A DNA stretch of 21,018 nt from Desulfobulbaceae bacterium UBA2276 (GCA_002347085.1 DDWW01000042.1:1-21018); one strand, 5' to 3'. Shown: positions 14,198 to 21,018, counted from the stretch's first letter. Numbers and translations: made by a program. The notes: generated by a model from the sequence alone, not told the origin.

Positions 14198-15448
14198 TTA
14201 CTCTACAGGGTTAACAATAGCAGAAAGAGGAAATTTATCGCACAGCTCGCGGACTTCCTGACGCACCTGAGCGATAGTCTGCTGATCACGCTTGGTGATA
14301 ATCCGTTCAATCCAGTCGGCAATGAGCAGCATTTCCGCAACCTTTAACCCCCTGGTGGTGACTGTAGGTGTACCGATCCGAACACCGCTGGTCACAAACC
14401 GAGGTTTGGTGTCAAAGGGAATCGCATTTTTGTTCACCGTCAGTCCCCCTTGCTCCAGAAGTTCTTCTGCCTCTTTGCCGCTGATATCCTTATTGCTTAA
14501 ATCTACCAGCAGAAGGTGGTTGTCGGTGCCTCCCGAGACCAACCGAAAGTTTTTGGCCATCAAACCGGCGGCCAAGGCCTTGGCATTTTCCACCACCTGA
14601 ACCTGATCAGCCTTAAAGGCCTGACTCATGGCCTCTTTAAAACCAACGGCCTTGGCTGCAATCACATGCATTAACGGCCCCCCCTGAATTCCAGGGAAAA
14701 TATGACTATTAAGGGCCTTACCCCATTTTTCCCGGGCCAGAATCAGACCACCTCGGGGGCCACGCAGGGTTTTATGGGTGGTGGTGGTGACAAAATCTGC
14801 ATAGGGAACCGGAGATGGATGAACACCCGCGGCAACAAGTCCGGCAATATGGGCCATATCTACCATCAACAACGCCCCAATCTCGTCGGCAATCCTCCTG
14901 AATCCGGCAAAATCGATAAAGCGTGGATAGGCACTGGCCCCGGCCACGATCATCTTGGGTTTGTTTTCAAAGGCAAAACGTTCAACTTTTTCCATGTCAA
15001 TCTGTTCACTACCACGTTCAACACCATAGGAAATAAAATCAAACAACTGCCCGGAGAAATTAACCCCGCTGCCATGGGTCAGATGACCACCATGGGCCAG
15101 ATCCATGCCCAAAACCTTATCCCCTGGTTTCAAGGTGGCAAAATAGACGGCCATATTGGCCTGCGATCCCGAATGGGGTTGGACGTTGGCATACTCGGCG
15201 CCAAAGAGTTCTTTGGCTCGGGTAATAGCCAAGGTCTCCACTTGGTCAGCGTAATCGCAGCCGCCGTAATAGCGTTTCTGCGGATAACCCTCGGCATATT
15301 TATTGGTGAAAATCGAGCCCTGGGCCTCAAGAACTGCCTGTGATGCAATATTTTCCGAGGCAATCAACTCCAACTGACTATTTTGCCGTTCATACTCAAG
15401 TTTGATACTGTTATAAATCTCAGGATCTGTTTTCTGCAATGCGTTCAT
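14198..15448 (-). CDS. glyA: serine hydroxymethyltransferase
   Basis: GlyA is the cytosolic PLP enzyme that interconverts serine and glycine with tetrahydrofolate, the main source of one-carbon units. Counted from the chosen start, the protein is 416 aa, the usual size. LELIASEN lies near the N-terminus, then NKYAEGYPQKRYYGG, NVQPHSGSQAN, and the PLP-binding lysine (Lys226) in TTTTHKTLRGPRGG. I use the ATG at 15448 because the N-terminus then matches known GlyA proteins and an AAGG site lies about 10 nt upstream. An in-frame ATG at 15517 would add 23 polar residues and leave little room for a promoter after the upstream terminator. Its 3' side faces the hairpin-rich spacer before nrdR. Confidence 0.96.
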   Translation of the reverse strand: MNALQKTDPEIYNSIKLEYERQNSQLELIASENIASQAVLEAQGSIFTNKYAEGYPQKRYYGGCDYADQVETLAITRAKELFGAEYANVQPHSGSQANMAVYFATLKPGDKVLGMDLAHGGHLTHGSGVNFSGQLFDFISYGVERGSEQIDMEKVERFAFENKPKMIVAGASAYPRFIDFAGFRRIADEIGALLMVDMAHIAGLVAAGVHPSPVPYADFVTTTTHKTLRGPRGGLILAREKWGKALNSHIFPGIQGGPLMHVIAAKAVGFKEAMSQAFKADQVQVVENAKALAAGLMAKNFRLVSGGTDNHLLLVDLSNKDISGKEAEELLEQGGLTVNKNAIPFDTKPRFVTSGVRIGTPTVTTRGLKVAEMLLIADWIERIITKRDQQTIAQVRQEVRELCDKFPLSAIVNPVE

Positions 15449-15562
15449 ATCCAAATTACCTTTTGCTGTTCCAGTTGACGGACAACCAGATTTGTTTTCA
15501 GTGACAGACTCAGCCATCGTTCAGCAACAACCCTCTTCCTCTTACAAAAACAGTCAACGAAA

Positions 15563-15606
15563 CAAAAAAAAACGGCATTTCACATAAGCAATGCCGGTTT
15601 TTTTTT
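15563..15606 (-). terminator. intrinsic terminator after rpiB, before glyA
   Basis: Stem CGGCATT (15573-15579) with AATGCCG (15590-15596), 10-nt loop. It is flanked by an A-run (15564-15572) and a T-run (15598-15606), giving a T-tract on either strand. On the minus strand it would end the acd-etf-fab-rpiB transcript and separate it from glyA. Confidence 0.8.
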
Positions 15607-15640
15607 CACCTCATCCATCCTTTCCCTGCTTTACCATTGA

Positions 15641-15685
15641 GGAGCCGTTGCGAAACAACAGTTTTATCGTTTAACTAACGGATCC
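15641..15685. repeat. dispersed intergenic palindrome, copy E
   Basis: Left arm GGAGCCGTTGCGAAA (15641-15655). The right end TAACGGATCC (15676-15685) pairs with the first ten left-arm bases at 8 of 10. Flanks are GA on the left and TTAT on the right. It lies between rpiB and its terminator. The left arm is close to copy D; the right arm has diverged. Confidence 0.65.
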
Positions 15686-15755
15686 TTATGCCATTATGGT
15701 TATTCAATCAAATGGGGCTGTTATTGCGGAGTATTGGGTTCGTGTCGCTTCACTG

Positions 15756-16190
15756 TTACAGCGATTTACTGTAGAGTTCAATCCGCCCCAGATGACGACC
15801 ACCGCTGAATTCCACCGCCAGCCAGGTACGCACGATATCCTCAGCCACGCCAAGACCGATAACCCGTTCGCCCATACACAGCACATTGGCATTGTTATGC
15901 TCGCGGCTCATGCGGGCTGTATAGTGATCATGACAGAGGGCCGCCCGCACATGCTCGTATCTATTAGCCGCCATGGACATGCCCAGACCCGTGCCACAAA
16001 TCAAGATTCCCCGCTCAACTGCCCCGGCCTCGACCCGTTCACAGACCAGTTTTGCCAGATCAGGATAATCAACGGAGACAGGAGAATAACAGCCCTGATC
16101 CTGAACTTCGTGGCCCAATTCGACCACCAGTGATCTGACCAGCTCTTTTAAGTGAAAGCCGCCATGGTCGGCACCAATTGCTATCTTCAC
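15756..16190 (-). CDS. rpiB: ribose 5-phosphate isomerase B
   Basis: RpiB interconverts ribose 5-phosphate and ribulose 5-phosphate in the pentose phosphate pathway. The 144-aa product has MKIAIGADHGGFHLK at the start (Asp8, His9 of the phosphate/substrate site), the catalytic Cys65 in ILICGTGLGMSMAANR, and His98 in SREHNNANVLCMGER; these motifs and the length are standard. Translation begins at a GTG (16190) preceded by GGGAG about 7-8 nt upstream. It follows fabF by 48 bp on the same strand and looks like the last gene of that transcript, with palindrome E and a terminator after it. The LacAB-type isomerase family is the only alternative and is less likely in this context. Confidence 0.95.
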   Translation of the reverse strand: MKIAIGADHGGFHLKELVRSLVVELGHEVQDQGCYSPVSVDYPDLAKLVCERVEAGAVERGILICGTGLGMSMAANRYEHVRAALCHDHYTARMSREHNNANVLCMGERVIGLGVAEDIVRTWLAVEFSGGRHLGRIELYSKSL

Positions 16191-16238
16191 TTCAATCTCC
16201 CGTACCAGATCGTATCTTCTGATTTCATGGCGAATCTC

Positions 16239-17483
16239 TCAACCATCATAACGCTGCATGACAATAACGCCGTTCGTGCCACCAAAGCCAAAGGAGTTGG
16301 AGACCGCCGCCCGCATCTCCATCTTCCGGGCCTGATTGGGCACATAATCAAGATCACACTCTGGACTTGCCTCCTGTAAATTCATCGTCGGCGGGGCAAT
16401 CTGATCTCGAAGACTAAGGGCGGTAAAGGCCGCCTCAATACCGCCTGCAGCCCCCAGCATATGGCCAGTCATGGATTTTGTGGAACTGATGGCCAATCGC
16501 CCGGCGTGTTCGCCAAAGACCGTTTTAATGGCCTGGGTTTCACAACGATCATTGAGAGGGGTCGAAGTCCCATGGGCATTGATGTAATCGATATCTTCCG
16601 GCCCAAGACCAGCATCCTGCAGGGCCATACGCAGGCAGCGCGCAGCCCCCTCCCCATTTTCAGGGGGAGCGGCGATATGATAGGCATCGCTGCTGGCACC
16701 ATAGCCAATTATTTCGGCGTAGATCGTGGCCCCGCGCTTGATAGCATGTTCCAGCTCTTCAACGACAAGCATCCCCGATCCCTCGGCCATGATAAAACCA
16801 TCACGATCTTTGTCAAACGGACGAGAGGCCAATTCCGGTGCGTCATTACGGGTGGAAAGGGCCTTCATGGCACTGAATCCACCAACCCCCAGGGGACAGA
16901 TCACCGACTCGGAACCACCGGTAATCACCATATCACAACTGCCATAGACAATCGAGCGAAAGGCCTCGCCAACCGCATGGGTGCCGGCCGCACAAGCCGT
17001 TGACAGGGCAAGATTAGGCCCCTTGGCCCCCAGTTGCATGGAGATGTGGCCAGAGGGCATATTGGGAATGGCCATGGGAATGAAGAAAGGTGAGATCTTC
17101 CGGGAGCCGCGCTCAAGACAGCTCACATGATTCTGCTCAATCGTAGGAAGCCCGCCCATGCCACAGCCGGTAATCACCCCCACCCGTTGACAGTTGGACT
17201 CATCGATTACGGCACCGCTGTCTGTAAAAGCCAGTTTAGCGGCAACGATGGCATACTGCACAAAAAGGTCGAGGTGCTTGGCAAGTTTTTTCTCAATAAA
17301 ATCTTCTACCTGAAAGTCCTTGACCTCGGCAGCAATCTTGACCGCATAATCGCTGGTGTCAAAACGAGTGATCAGGCCAACCCCGCTGGTGCCGGCACAG
17401 ATATTCTCCCAGGTTTTTTGAGTCCCGGTGCCAAGTGGGGTTACCAGTCCTATTCCTGTAACGACAACTCTGCGCTTTGCCAT
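16239..17483 (-). CDS. fabF: beta-ketoacyl-ACP synthase II
   Basis: FabF elongates acyl-ACP with malonyl-ACP in fatty acid synthesis. The 414-aa thiolase-fold protein shows the complete active site: Cys164 in LALSTACAAGTHA, His304 in NAHGTSTPLND, Lys336 and His341 in SSTKSMTGHMLGAAGG. It begins MAKRRVVVTGIGLVTPLG, as FabF proteins do. I chose the ATG at 17483 because GGGGA (17491-17495) sits just upstream; a longer frame reaching 17528 would add 15 unrelated residues and run into the preceding hairpin region. It is downstream of acpP, its substrate carrier, with an 82-bp spacer containing a strong hairpin. Confidence 0.96.
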   Translation of the reverse strand: MAKRRVVVTGIGLVTPLGTGTQKTWENICAGTSGVGLITRFDTSDYAVKIAAEVKDFQVEDFIEKKLAKHLDLFVQYAIVAAKLAFTDSGAVIDESNCQRVGVITGCGMGGLPTIEQNHVSCLERGSRKISPFFIPMAIPNMPSGHISMQLGAKGPNLALSTACAAGTHAVGEAFRSIVYGSCDMVITGGSESVICPLGVGGFSAMKALSTRNDAPELASRPFDKDRDGFIMAEGSGMLVVEELEHAIKRGATIYAEIIGYGASSDAYHIAAPPENGEGAARCLRMALQDAGLGPEDIDYINAHGTSTPLNDRCETQAIKTVFGEHAGRLAISSTKSMTGHMLGAAGGIEAAFTALSLRDQIAPPTMNLQEASPECDLDYVPNQARKMEMRAAVSNSFGFGGTNGVIVMQRYDG

Positions 17484-17490
17484 GTAAACT

Positions 17491-17495
17491 CCCCT
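17491..17495 (-). promoter_or_regulatory. ribosome binding site deciding the fabF start
   Basis: Minus-strand GGGGA(G), 7 nt before the ATG at 17483. It supports the 414-aa FabF over the longer frame. Confidence 0.8.
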
Positions 17496-17524
17496 CAAGC
17501 CAATAGATTCGTTGTTCACAAACC

Positions 17525-17559
17525 ACAAGGGGCTCTCATCTTAGATGAAAGCCCCTTGT
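17525..17559 (-). promoter_or_regulatory. strong hairpin between acpP and fabF
   Basis: Arms 17525-17540 (ACAAGGGGCTCTCATC) and 17544-17559 (GATGAAAGCCCCTTGT) pair at all but one position around a 3-nt loop. There is no long T-run on the minus strand. It begins 7 nt after the acpP stop. It probably protects the acpP mRNA 3' end or acts as a partial terminator. Confidence 0.75.
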
Positions 17560-17565
17560 CCAAGA

Positions 17566-17796
17566 TTATTTAAGCTTATTGATATAATCAATAGCATTCT
17601 GGACAGTATTGATCTTCTCGGCATCTTCATCGGGAATCTCAACATCAAATTCCTCTTCCATGGCCATGATCAGCTCTACGAGATCAAGAGAATCGGCACC
17701 AAGATCATCTACAAATGAGGCATTAGGAACCACTTTATCTTTTTCCACACTCAACTGCTCAACAATAATATCGACCATCTGTTGCTCTATAGCCAT
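17566..17796 (-). CDS. acpP: acyl carrier protein
   Basis: AcpP carries growing acyl chains on a 4'-phosphopantetheine arm during fatty acid synthesis. The 76-aa acidic protein has the attachment site Ser36 in DDLGADSLDLVEL and the recognition helix EEEFDVEIPDEDAEKI; length and sequence are textbook. GGGAG (17803-17807) lies 6 nt before the ATG. It is between fabG and fabF in the usual order. The 134-bp AT-rich gap upstream, after fabG, is long enough to hold a separate promoter, which would fit the high demand for this protein, but no clear -35/-10 pair is evident. Confidence 0.98.
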   Translation of the reverse strand: MAIEQQMVDIIVEQLSVEKDKVVPNASFVDDLGADSLDLVELIMAMEEEFDVEIPDEDAEKINTVQNAIDYINKLK

Positions 17797-17900
17797 TTTT
17801 TTCTCCCATTTTTTTTATATGTTAATAAAAACAAAAAAATACCACAATAACATCACAATAAAACATCCCTAAAAAGAGTACAAGCCTGAGCAATACTTCT

Positions 17901-17940
17901 CTCTATACATCTACATATATCTACGCATACCTACATATAC
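17901..17940. repeat. 4 x 10-bp imperfect tandem repeat at the fabG 3' end
   Basis: Four units in register: CTCTATACAT, CTACATATAT, CTACGCATAC, CTACATATAC. The fourth unit includes the fabG stop and its last two codons; the other three are in the spacer before acpP. Confidence 0.6.
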
Positions 17941-18674
17941 ATCCCGCCGTTCACATGCAAAACCTGCCCGGTTACATACCGTCCATCCTCACCAAGAAGA
18001 TAGGCAACCGCTCCGGCCACATCTTCAGGGGCTCCCAACGTAGCCAGGGGAATCTCCGCCTTGATCTTTTCCTGAATCTCCTCAGACAAGGAAGTCGTCA
18101 TGTCGGTAACAATATAGCCGGGTGCCACCCCATTCACCGTGATATTCCGGGAGGCAAACTCCCGGGCCATGGATTTGGTCAGGCCCACAAGGCCAGCCTT
18201 GGCCGCGGCATAGTTGATCTGGCCGGCATTACCGGCAAAACCAATGACCGAGGTAATATTGACAATCCGTCCCCATCTCTGTTTCATCATCAGCCGCGAC
18301 GCAGCCTTAGCGGCAAGAAAGGCACCTTTGAGATTGGTGTCAAGCACCAGATCCCAATCCGATTCCTTCATCCTGGCCATGAGCCCATCCCGGGTTATTC
18401 CAGCATTATTGACCAGGACATCAAGAGATCCGGCCTCGGCCGCTATCTGTTTGATGGCCTCCGCTACCTGTTCCCCGTTGGCCACATCAAAACAGATGAT
18501 ATCGGCACGTCCACCTGCCTCCTGAATCATCGTCCTGGTCTCTTCGGCCGCTGCCGGATTAGCCACATAATTGATATAGACATGGGCGCCCATAGTACTG
18601 ATCCGCTGACAGATGGCCCGCCCTATGCCTCTGCTTCCCCCGGTGACCAGGGCGATTTTTCCTTTCAAACTCAT
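17931..18674 (-). CDS. fabG: 3-oxoacyl-ACP reductase FabG
   Basis: FabG is the NADPH-dependent short-chain dehydrogenase/reductase that reduces 3-oxoacyl-ACP in each round of fatty acid elongation. The 247-aa product has the nucleotide-binding TGGSRGIG (11-18), NNAG (89-92), and the catalytic residues Asn114, Ser142, Tyr155 and Lys159 (NYAAAKAG). Arg15 in TGGSRGIG and Asn34 (HVYINY) fit the FabG pattern. Its ATG overlaps the etfA stop by 4 bp (ATGA), so it is translationally coupled to electron-transfer flavoprotein genes. It could act on acyl-CoA as well as acyl-ACP in this setting; proximity to acpP and fabF favours ACP. Confidence 0.94.
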   Translation of the reverse strand: MSLKGKIALVTGGSRGIGRAICQRISTMGAHVYINYVANPAAAEETRTMIQEAGGRADIICFDVANGEQVAEAIKQIAAEAGSLDVLVNNAGITRDGLMARMKESDWDLVLDTNLKGAFLAAKAASRLMMKQRWGRIVNITSVIGFAGNAGQINYAAAKAGLVGLTKSMAREFASRNITVNGVAPGYIVTDMTTSLSEEIQEKIKAEIPLATLGAPEDVAGAVAYLLGEDGRYVTGQVLHVNGGMYM

Positions 18675-19864
18675 AATTTACGCCGCTCCTCAATCTGGGT
18701 CAGAAGTTTAGGCACGATCTCGAAAAGATCACCCACCAGGCCAAAATCAGCCACGTCAAAAATCGGGGCATTCTTATCCCGATTGATGGCGACAATGGTC
18801 TCTGCCGACTGCATACCAGCCACATGCTGCACAGCCCCGGAAATACCGCAGGCAATATAGAGTTTAGGGGCCACGGTCTTGCCGGTCTGGCCGACCTGAT
18901 GAGGATATCTGATCCATCCGGCATCGACTGCGGCCCGGGTAGCGGCAATAGCACCCCCTAAAGAGGCGGCAAGCTCACGCATCAGCACGAACCCTTGGGC
19001 AGTGTCTAATCCACGACCGCCGGCAACCAGGATATCCGCCTCCTGGATATTGACATCGTCCTGCTCCGAAACCACGGACTCAATGACCCGCACCCGGGTT
19101 TGCAGGTGGGCTGGATTGGGTTTTACTTCAATAATTTTTCCTTGCCGCTCGCCATCAAAGACAAGAGGCTTCATGACCTTGGGACGCACCGTGGACATCT
19201 GCGGCCGTGAGTGCGGACAGACAATAGTTGCCATGATATTGCCGCCGAATGCCGGTCTGGTCTGCAACAATGCTCCATCTTCTTCACGGATGGCAAGCTG
19301 GGTACAATCAGCGGTCAGCCCTGCCCCTAAGGTGGTGGCCACCCCTGGTATAAAAGAACGGCCAATGGCCGTAGCCCCTGCGAGGACAATCTCCGGTTTA
19401 TGCTGCTGGATAAGAGAGGTCAGGATTGCGCCATAGGCCTCATCGGTAAAATGGGCCAAGGCCGGATCATCTATCCGGTACACAATATCAGCCCCATGAC
19501 CGATAAGTTGCTGAGCCGCGTCTCCAGTTTCAGAACCAATCAGTACAGCTGTTAGCGGTACCTTGCGACTATTGGCCAACTTACGCCCAACGCCTAACAG
19601 TTCAAGGGATACCGGGGCCAAGGAACCCCGTCGAAATTCACCATAAACCCAGACCCCGGACCAACTTGCAAGATCAAGCGATGCGGCCTTTTCGGCCCCT
19701 TCAATCTTCAGGGCTCCCGGCTCACACCCCTCAACACAGGTGCCGCAAAGGGTACAGCCCTCACCCACTACCGCCAAACCATCAACAACAGTAATTGCAC
19801 CAAAAGGACAACTGCTCTCACAGACGCCACAACCGATGCATAATTCTGTATCTATAATCAACAT
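18671..19864 (-). CDS. etfA: electron transfer flavoprotein alpha subunit with N-terminal 2x[4Fe-4S] ferredoxin domain
   Basis: EtfA binds FAD and, with EtfB, exchanges electrons with acyl-CoA dehydrogenases. This 397-aa version begins with a ferredoxin-like domain: Cys9/12/15/19 (CIGCGVCESSCP) and Cys37/40/43/47 (CTLCGTCVEGC). The EtfA N-terminal domain then covers ~65-260 and the C-terminal FAD-binding domain ~272-397, with GQTGKTVAPKLYIACGISG at 325-343. Ferredoxin-fused EtfA proteins are known from electron-bifurcating complexes such as caffeyl-CoA reductase (CarE); whether this one bifurcates is inference. GGAG (19873-19876) precedes the ATG. It lies 20 bp after etfB and overlaps fabG by 4 bp. 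A nitrogen-fixation FixB role is unlikely given the acyl-CoA dehydrogenase neighbour. Confidence 0.95.
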   Translation of the reverse strand: MLIIDTELCIGCGVCESSCPFGAITVVDGLAVVGEGCTLCGTCVEGCEPGALKIEGAEKAASLDLASWSGVWVYGEFRRGSLAPVSLELLGVGRKLANSRKVPLTAVLIGSETGDAAQQLIGHGADIVYRIDDPALAHFTDEAYGAILTSLIQQHKPEIVLAGATAIGRSFIPGVATTLGAGLTADCTQLAIREEDGALLQTRPAFGGNIMATIVCPHSRPQMSTVRPKVMKPLVFDGERQGKIIEVKPNPAHLQTRVRVIESVVSEQDDVNIQEADILVAGGRGLDTAQGFVLMRELAASLGGAIAATRAAVDAGWIRYPHQVGQTGKTVAPKLYIACGISGAVQHVAGMQSAETIVAINRDKNAPIFDVADFGLVGDLFEIVPKLLTQIEERRKL

Positions 19865-19884
19865 TTTATTATCTCCAGTCGGGT

Positions 19885-20664
19885 TTATAGATACGGTTTC
19901 AAGCTATCAACGAGCTGGCCGATCTGCTCATCCAGGCTGCCGGTAAAAAGAGTCCGCTGGCACCTTGGTTCAGGGGGGAAGACCTTGACCACCTGAGTAG
20001 GCGAACCAGGTAAACCAATACAGGCCGGATCAGCACCAATATCGGCCGCCGTCAACCTCCTGATCTCCACTTTTTTGGCCCGAATCTTCCCCTTCAGTGA
20101 AGGTACCCGAGGCTCATTGATGTCTTTGACCACGGTCAACAGGGCCGGATAATCAACGGTTAAGACATCATAGCCATCATCCATCATCCTCTCCAGAACC
20201 AGCCCGGAATCGGTGGCTTGGCGCACCTTCTGCACACAGGTCACAAAAGGGATCTCAAGCCGCATGGCAAGGCCCGGACCGACCTGGGCCGTATCGCCAT
20301 CAATGGCCTGTTTGCCACACAGAACCAGATCAAAAGATCCTATCGCCTGCACTGCCTTGGCCAGGGTATAAGAAGTGGCCCAGGTATCGGCCCCGGCAAA
20401 GGCCCGATCCGAGACCAGCACCGCGTGATCCGCACCGCAGGCAATGGCCTGCCGAAGGACATCCTCGGCCTGGGGTGGCCCCATACTCAAAACCGTGACC
20501 TCACCACCCAGCAACTCCTTCAAACACACCGCCTCTTCGACTGCGTGCTGATCATAAGGATTCATGATCGACTGCACGCCTTCACGGGCCAAGGTATTGG
20601 TCTTGGGATCCAACCGTACATCCTTGGCGTCAGGTACCTGTTTGATACAGACAATGATATTCAT
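19885..20664 (-). CDS. etfB: electron transfer flavoprotein beta subunit
   Basis: EtfB pairs with EtfA and binds the second cofactor (AMP in canonical ETFs, a second FAD in bifurcating ones). The 259-aa product starts MNIIVCIKQVPDAKDVRLD, has NPYDQHAVEEA at 35-45 and CGKQAIDGDTAQVGPGLA at 116-133. The DGDTAQVGP loop is the type found in EtfB of anaerobes, including bifurcating complexes, which is suggestive but not proof. There is no good ribosome binding site before the ATG; the upstream 48 bp is instead a 4 x 12-bp tandem repeat. The order is acd-etfB-etfA. Confidence 0.96.
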   Translation of the reverse strand: MNIIVCIKQVPDAKDVRLDPKTNTLAREGVQSIMNPYDQHAVEEAVCLKELLGGEVTVLSMGPPQAEDVLRQAIACGADHAVLVSDRAFAGADTWATSYTLAKAVQAIGSFDLVLCGKQAIDGDTAQVGPGLAMRLEIPFVTCVQKVRQATDSGLVLERMMDDGYDVLTVDYPALLTVVKDINEPRVPSLKGKIRAKKVEIRRLTAADIGADPACIGLPGSPTQVVKVFPPEPRCQRTLFTGSLDEQIGQLVDSLKPYL

Positions 20665-20712
20665 ACCGTTTCTTAACTCGTTTCTTTACACGTTCTTTTA
20701 CTCAACCGTTTA
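20665..20712. repeat. 4 x 12-bp imperfect tandem repeat upstream of etfB
   Basis: Four units in exact register fill the gap between acd and etfB up to the etfB start codon: ACCGTTTCTTAA, CTCGTTTCTTTA, CACGTTCTTTTA, CTCAACCGTTTA (+ strand). On the minus strand this gives repeated AAGAAACG-like units where a ribosome binding site would be expected. Confidence 0.65.
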
Positions 20713-20721
20713 CCCGACATT

Positions 20722-21018
20722 TCAAGTACGGGCATACTCCTTGTTCAGTTCCTGGCCAATCACATTGCGTTGAATCTGATTGGTGCCCTCATAGATCTGA
20801 AGGATCTTGGCATCACGCATCATCTTCTCCACCGGATACTCACGCATATAGCCATAACCACCCATCACCTGCACCGCGTCGGTAGCCACCTTCATCGCCA
20901 TATCTGTGGCAAAGACCTTACACATGGAAGAGACCTTGGACATATTATCGGGATGGGCATCGATATGCCTGGCCGCCCCATATACCAGGGCCCGCGCCGC
21001 CTCCAGTTGAATGGCCAT
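20722..21018 (-). CDS. acyl-CoA dehydrogenase (partial, C-terminal part)
   Basis: This is the last ~98 residues of a flavin acyl-CoA dehydrogenase, which introduces the alpha-beta double bond in acyl-CoA (or reduces enoyl-CoA) using ETF as electron partner. The C-terminal helical domain shows AVQVMGGYGYMREYPVEKMMRDAK and IYEGTNQIQRNVIG. The Glu in IYEGT is at the position of the catalytic base of butyryl/medium-chain dehydrogenases. The gene runs out of the window at 21018; the ATG there is an internal Met. It is the first visible gene of the minus-strand cluster, 57 bp ahead of etfB. The chain length handled cannot be told from this fragment. Confidence 0.95.
   Translation of the reverse strand: MAIQLEAARALVYGAARHIDAHPDNMSKVSSMCKVFATDMAMKVATDAVQVMGGYGYMREYPVEKMMRDAKILQIYEGTNQIQRNVIGQELNKEYART

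Noticed and set aside
14702..15343. 213-codon plus-strand frame opposite glyA
   Set aside because: The opposite strand encodes serine hydroxymethyltransferase with all motifs; this product is Gly-rich and unlike any family.
8473..15685. CRISPR array made of the recurring GGARCCGTWAC units
   Set aside because: Copies are kilobases apart, differ in sequence and length, are not regularly spaced, and no cas gene is present.
15449..15755. glycine-type riboswitch upstream of glyA
   Set aside because: The region shows only a terminator and palindrome E upstream; no aptamer-like conserved core was recognised.
15696..16133. 145-codon plus-strand frame opposite rpiB
   Set aside because: It is antisense to a clear RpiB with intact active-site residues, and its product resembles no known protein.
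17484..17528. longer FabF N-terminus starting at 17528
   Set aside because: The 15 added residues do not resemble FabF, and a strong ribosome binding site directly precedes the internal ATG at 17483.
17955..18860. 301-codon plus-strand frame across fabG and the end of etfA
   Set aside because: It is long but lies fully opposite two well-supported genes; it is a by-product of GC-biased codon positions.

Overview
The window reads as chromosomal DNA of a Desulfobacterota-type bacterium (former Deltaproteobacteria, probably near Desulfobulbales). This is inferred from gene content and order: a complex I operon with duplicated MrpD/NuoL-like subunits, a PxxKW cysteine-rich protein, an EtfA carrying a ferredoxin domain, and the gene order fabG-acpP-fabF-rpiB-glyA-nrdR-ribD. 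No rRNA or tRNA gene, CRISPR array, IS transposase or phage gene was seen.

Left third (1-8414, + strand): the membrane-arm half of a complex I (NADH:quinone oxidoreductase-like) operon. It holds the 3' part of nuoH, then nuoI, nuoJ, nuoK, an MrpD/NuoL-like subunit, a small two-helix membrane protein, a second, longer MrpD/NuoL-like subunit, nuoM and nuoN. Genes from nuoH to the second antiporter-like gene overlap or lie within 17 bp of each other. There are four antiporter-like subunits instead of the usual three. The operon ends at a strong bidirectional terminator (8607-8649).

Middle (8415-12241): a minus-strand gene for a PxxKW cysteine-rich protein; about 500 bp of AT-rich DNA with at most one doubtful small ORF; an orphan pilC (type IV pilus inner-membrane platform); an ihfA-like DNA-bending protein gene; and a divergent ParB-domain protein.

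Right half (12312-21018, all minus strand, transcribed from right to left): acyl-CoA dehydrogenase (partial) - etfB - etfA (with N-terminal 2x[4Fe-4S]) - fabG - acpP - fabF - rpiB, a terminator, then glyA, a highly structured spacer, nrdR and ribD. The electron-transfer flavoprotein genes join directly onto the fatty acid synthesis genes: etfA and fabG overlap by 4 bp.

The main unexplained signal lies in the spacers. At least five dispersed copies of an imperfect palindrome with termini like GGARCCGTWAC ... GTWACGGYTCC sit between genes (8473, 9350, 10700, 13936, 15641). The nrdR-glyA spacer also carries two further long hairpins with a compensatory base-pair change and a half-copy arm able to form an alternative pairing. 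Two tandem-repeat tracts (4 x 12 bp and 4 x 10 bp) lie at or next to gene boundaries in the etf/fab cluster.
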